Shown here one piece after another: positions 10,728-11,595 of a DNA stretch of 11,595 nucleotides (positions are counted from its first letter, which is position 1; every line of letters starts with the position of its first letter). The notes below the pieces were generated by a model. That model was not told where the DNA came from and searched no databases. It saw only the letters and a program-made list of their open reading frames with translations. The stretch comes from MFAQ01 sp964592455 (GTDB lineage: Bacteria > Patescibacteriota > Microgenomatia > UBA1400 > MFAQ01), in contig CAZQDQ010000027.1 of NCBI GenBank assembly GCA_964592455.1, forward strand, positions 1 to 11,595, read 5' to 3'. A program made the position numbers and the translations under genes.

Positions 10728-10758
10728 GACTTGGGGAGAATATCCTCAAGTCTTTTTT
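10728..10758 (+). terminator. Terminator of the 111-aa membrane protein gene
   Basis: GACTTGGGGA (10728-10737) pairs with TCCTCAAGTC (10743-10752), with one G·U, around GAATA; six T residues follow at 10753-10758. Confidence 0.88.
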
Positions 10759-10795
10759 GTGGCTTGATTACAACAAAAGCGGTTAGAATTGGTAT

Positions 10796-10840
10796 ACTAA
10801 AAAACTTTTTGGGGGGTTTGGTGGGGAAGTGCTTTTTAGT
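10796..10840. repeat. Inverted repeat ACTAAAAA/TTTTTAGT around a G-rich tract
   Basis: ACTAAAAA at 10796-10803 and TTTTTAGT at 10833-10840 bracket a G-rich segment (GGGGGGTTTGGTGGGG). It overlaps the stop codon of the 199-aa minus gene. It may serve as a weak leftward terminator, but the stem is all A/T apart from one pair. Confidence 0.3.
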
Positions 10841-11435
10841 TAGCGATGGTAAAGTCTTGGACTGGGGGTGGCCAGTTGAGATTTGGGTGGAGATTTTTGA
10901 CTTCTTGGGACAGGCCAGAGAAAAGAACTGTGGCCATTTCCATACCTGCTATGAAGTATTCATTTTCAAATGGTGGATAGTCAGCGAGGTATTGGAAGAC
11001 ATAAGCTCCGCCGATATCTAGTTTGTAGAGATTAATGGTGGCGCGGAGATCTTTGATGATTACTGTTTGAATTTTGTTTATATTCTCATTTTCAGTGTAC
11101 TCAAAGAAACTGGTGGCATAAGGAACCCTATCTGATTCTGGTAGGTCTTTACATAGAAGAGTAATAATGATGGTGCTGACAACATATCGGTAACCAAGTC
11201 TGAGCATGTACAGATCACTTAGGGAAGTTTTGAAGGCGATCTTAAGCGCTTCTAAAATCGGTTCTAAATTCTTTGTGGTGTGGTTTTCCATGATTTGGTC
11301 GATAGAGTAGGCGATGGAAAGAAGTGGGTTGGCACCAATATCTATTTGCTTATTGATTACTTCTATAAGCACTTCTTGTTTGATCGTGGGGCGAAAAAGT
11401 AGATTGGTAGATAATATCCATGAGCTTTTTTTCAT
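10836..11435 (-). CDS. Hypothetical protein (199 aa), distant paralogue of the 7610-8143 product
   Basis: An unrecognised, largely helical soluble protein. ATG 11435-11433 has AGGAG about 7 nt upstream. Its C-terminal region VFQYLADYPPFENEYFIAG (about 145-163) aligns gap-free with the 177-aa product, and NPLLSIAYSI (36-45) parallels HPLQALAKEL there. The core pattern D-x-P-x3-N-E-Y-x3-G is shared, while the rest has diverged strongly. No enzymatic motif, membrane segment or signal peptide is evident. The promoter probably includes TATAAT on the minus strand at 11478-11473. Monocistronic in the visible region. Confidence 0.72.
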   Translation of the reverse strand: MKKSSWILSTNLLFRPTIKQEVLIEVINKQIDIGANPLLSIAYSIDQIMENHTTKNLEPILEALKIAFKTSLSDLYMLRLGYRYVVSTIIITLLCKDLPESDRVPYATSFFEYTENENINKIQTVIIKDLRATINLYKLDIGGAYVFQYLADYPPFENEYFIAGMEMATVLFSGLSQEVKNLHPNLNWPPPVQDFTIAN

Positions 11436-11472
11436 TTTGAGCTCCTTTTATAAAAGATCGTGGTTTGTGGGT

Positions 11473-11478
11473 ATTATA
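11473..11478 (-). promoter_or_regulatory. -10 element of the 199-aa gene
   Basis: TATAAT on the minus strand, about 37 nt before ATG 11435. No convincing -35 is present. Confidence 0.45.
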
Positions 11479-11507
11479 ACCTGTTTGTTTTTTGACCTGT
11501 GTTTATA

Positions 11508-11545
11508 GATTGCCACGGCCGACCTAAAGTCGAGCCTCGCAATGA
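11508..11545. repeat. REP-like imperfect palindrome bounded by ATTGC/GCAAT
   Basis: ATTGC (11509-11513) and GCAAT (11539-11543) bracket an inner hairpin GGCCGAC/GTCG-a-GCC (11517-11523 with 11529-11536) around CTAAA. The whole is GC-rich in an AT-rich intergenic stretch. The minus-strand reading CATTGCGAGG...GTGGCAATC resembles a class of interspersed intergenic repeats seen in many bacterial genomes (from memory). A G-run follows. No other copy is in the window. Confidence 0.6.
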
Positions 11546-11595
11546 CGGGGTGGGGGTATTTTCGTAGTTTTTTGAGGCTAAAATAAATATGGGGT

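Noticed and set aside
10790..10798. Extended -10 (TG-G-TATACT) on the plus strand before the 199-aa minus gene, possibly an antisense promoter
   Set aside because: There is no -35 at a workable distance and no downstream feature to support it; single matches of this size occur by chance in AT-rich DNA.
10647..11021. 124-aa plus-strand open frame
   Set aside because: It crosses the end of the membrane protein gene and its terminator, then runs antisense to the 199-aa gene, with no start signals.
1..11595. CRISPR arrays, tRNA or rRNA genes, complete insertion sequences
   Set aside because: I found no regularly spaced repeats, no T-arm signatures, no rRNA-like stretches and no transposase-like protein.
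1..11595. Alternative genetic code with TGA read as Gly
   Set aside because: TGA ends the P-loop NTPase gene exactly at its overlap with the next gene, and ends the antitoxin at its overlap with the toxin, so it works as a stop.

Overview
The window looks like a stretch of a small, AT-rich, gene-dense bacterial genome. It is most consistent with a Patescibacteria / Candidate Phyla Radiation lineage, possibly Microgenomates-like. This is inference from the gene mix: a four-domain S1 protein, RadA, a DUF378 membrane protein, a Phd/RelE pair and many short unrecognised proteins, with tight or overlapping gene junctions. TGA is used as an ordinary stop (ends at 5848-5850 and in the antitoxin), so the TGA=Gly code of Gracilibacteria/Absconditabacteria does not apply.

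Layout. (1) 1-805, minus: two small membrane proteins, the downstream one running off the left edge. They diverge from an S1-domain RNA-binding protein (938-2065, plus) that ends in a strong terminator. (2) 2147-3022, plus: a 48-aa ORF and a 235-aa protein, both unrecognised. (3) 3037-3787, minus: two small membrane-anchored proteins whose message meets a bidirectional terminator inside the last codons of the second gene. (4) 3909-6703, plus: a tight operon of three overlapping genes. These are a STAND/AAA-like ATPase with a degenerate P-loop and a C-terminal OmpR/PhoB-type winged helix, a P-loop NTPase with intact Walker A, and an APH/protein-kinase-like phosphotransferase. (5) 6704-7280: no convincing protein gene, but two convergent candidate structured RNA genes, each with a promoter and an intrinsic terminator. 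(6) 7281-7511, plus: a DUF378 protein. (7) 10138 to 7610, minus: Phd-type antitoxin, RelE-type toxin, radA and a 177-aa unknown protein. (8) 10378-10713, plus: a four-helix membrane protein. (9) 11435-10836, minus: a 199-aa protein that appears to be a distant paralogue of the 177-aa one. A REP-like palindromic element lies at the right edge.

The most interesting part is 3788-7206. The three-gene nucleotide-binding operon lies between two copies of an 11-bp-period direct repeat (TTTTGTCC x2). One copy sits in the divergent promoter region before the operon, the other just before the roughly 290-nt structured RNA after it. This suggests a co-regulated module: ATPase/DNA-binding regulator, NTPase, kinase-like protein, divergent membrane-anchored proteins and an RNA. 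No function can be assigned from sequence alone.

A second theme is start-site architecture. Several genes (2147, 3909, radA, the antitoxin, and a tiny ORF in the RNA) have a -10-like hexamer ending 5-7 nt before the start codon and no Shine-Dalgarno, so leaderless transcripts are likely. Other genes carry clear AGGAG-type sites. radA also contains an in-frame insertion of about 21 codons made from a GC-rich palindromic repeat.
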